Shown here one piece after another: positions 5,769 through 6,192 of a DNA stretch of 6,192 nt. The stretch lies in assembly GCA_934631995.1 (NCBI GenBank), contig CAKTYF010000118.1, forward strand, positions 1 to 6,192. The letters are read 5' to 3'. The stretch's first letter is position 1, and each line of letters opens with the position of its first letter. Source of the DNA: an uncultured Eggerthellaceae bacterium (lineage in GTDB: Bacteria; Actinomycetota; Coriobacteriia; Coriobacteriales; Eggerthellaceae). Below the pieces are notes generated by a model that saw nothing but the letters and a program-made list of their open reading frames with translations, searched no databases and was not told the origin of the DNA. Made by a program: the position numbers and the translations under genes.

Positions 5769-6117
5769 CTAAGTGGGCTTAGCGTCTGCTGCGTTGTTTT
5801 GAATGACATCTTGTCGGAAAAAACGCTCTAAAACGCGCAAATCGACGGTACGGGGCAGGTGGAGGAGGTTCTGCTGCACCTGTTGCCACCGGGAGAATTT
5901 TGCGACCTGGGCTTTTGTTGGAAGTGGCTGGACTGAAGGGTCATGAATCGTCTCGTTTGCACCTCCGACCTGCCCTGTATCGTCAATCTGGGCGTATTCG
6001 CGGCAAAAAAACGACAAACTGCTTTTCTCGAAGGGCTCGATTCATGTCGGCGCTCGTGATTTCTTGTTTTTTGGCGCTCGGGCGCACCGGCTGGCTGTTG
6101 TCAAAGTCGTACTGCAT
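5769..6117 (-). pseudogene. frameshifted open frame of unknown family
   Basis: An upstream frame starts at ATG 6117 and reads 44 residues (beginning MQYDFDNSQP) to a TGA at 5983-5985. A second frame, overlapping it from a homopolymer run of seven T (A7 at 6005-6011 on the plus strand), continues to the TAG at 5769 with a charged, Gln-rich, soluble-looking sequence. Dropping one T would join them into a single product of about 115 residues. No signal peptide, membrane helix or known domain is recognised, and no strong Shine-Dalgarno precedes 6117. It may be a decayed gene, a programmed frameshift, a sequencing indel or chance. Confidence 0.35.
5831..5997. repeat. long imperfect inverted repeat with 96-base loop
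   Basis: The arms 5831-5865 and 5962-5997 are reverse complements at 29 of 35 positions, with one bulged base. The conserved cores include CAGGT and GACG. The loop spans 5866-5961. Read as codons (plus strand for the left arm, minus strand for the right arm), both encode a closely related peptide, AQIDGTGQV and AQIDDTGQV. Most differences are synonymous third-position changes. Confidence 0.7.
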
Positions 6118-6192
6118 CAGTTTGAGCCCGCTTTTTCGATTGTGGCTGTTTTCCGACCTCGGTCAGTTCGATGTTTCAACAACGCATGCGTC

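Noticed and set aside
5943..6056. Short plus-strand frame starting ATGAATCGT
   Set aside because: 37 codons, no ribosome binding site, and it overlaps the minus-strand frame and the inverted repeat. Nothing supports translation.
6049..6080. Direct repeat GGCGCTCG twice, 24 bases apart
   Set aside because: Only 8 bp. It is explained by repeated Ser-Ala codons in the minus-strand frame.
6182..6191. Perfect 10-bp palindrome ACGCATGCGT at the right edge
   Set aside because: Too short and truncated by the window edge, with no second copy seen, so a site cannot be claimed.
1..6192. CRISPR array, prophage, insertion sequence with transposase, or defence system
   Set aside because: No regularly spaced repeats, integrase, transposase motif or recognisable defence gene is visible in any frame.

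Overview
The window looks like a bacterial chromosomal segment of moderately high GC. The clearly real genes all lie on the minus strand. They are two tRNA genes, a two-gene Fe-S cluster assembly unit (sufC-sufB only, in the style of the minimal SMS/SmsCB system) and a large cytosolic M16C (presequence-protease-like) zinc peptidase. A SufBC pair with no SufD, desulfurase or SufU/SufE beside it is typical of anaerobes. Together with the GC content, this makes an anaerobic actinobacterium such as a member of Coriobacteriia a reasonable but unproven guess.

Layout from left to right, all genes reading right to left: a tRNA-Lys(CTT) cut by the left edge (1-69) with its promoter (103-131); tRNA-His(GTG) with encoded CCA and the extra G-1 (151-228) and its promoter (243-271); a strong intrinsic terminator closing the Fe-S operon (281-318); sufB/smsB (412-1341); a 102-base gap holding two GC-rich hairpins; sufC/smsC (1444-2220); a 217-base gap with no clear promoter or terminator; and the M16C peptidase (2438-5572, start moved inward from a longer open frame). 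From 5573 to the right edge, about 620 bases, there is no intact recognisable gene. That stretch holds a short-repeat-rich leader, a frameshifted minus-strand reading frame of unknown family (5769-6117), and a long imperfect inverted repeat (5831-5865 / 5962-5997).

SufC (ABC ATPase) and SufB (scaffold) should form one complex that builds Fe-S clusters using ATP. The peptidase is expected to degrade peptides in the cytoplasm. It may be transcribed together with sufCB because no intrinsic terminator is visible between them, but nothing links the functions directly. The least explained part of the window is the right end, where the differences between the two inverted-repeat arms fall mostly on third codon positions. 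This suggests that both arms descend from one protein-coding segment.
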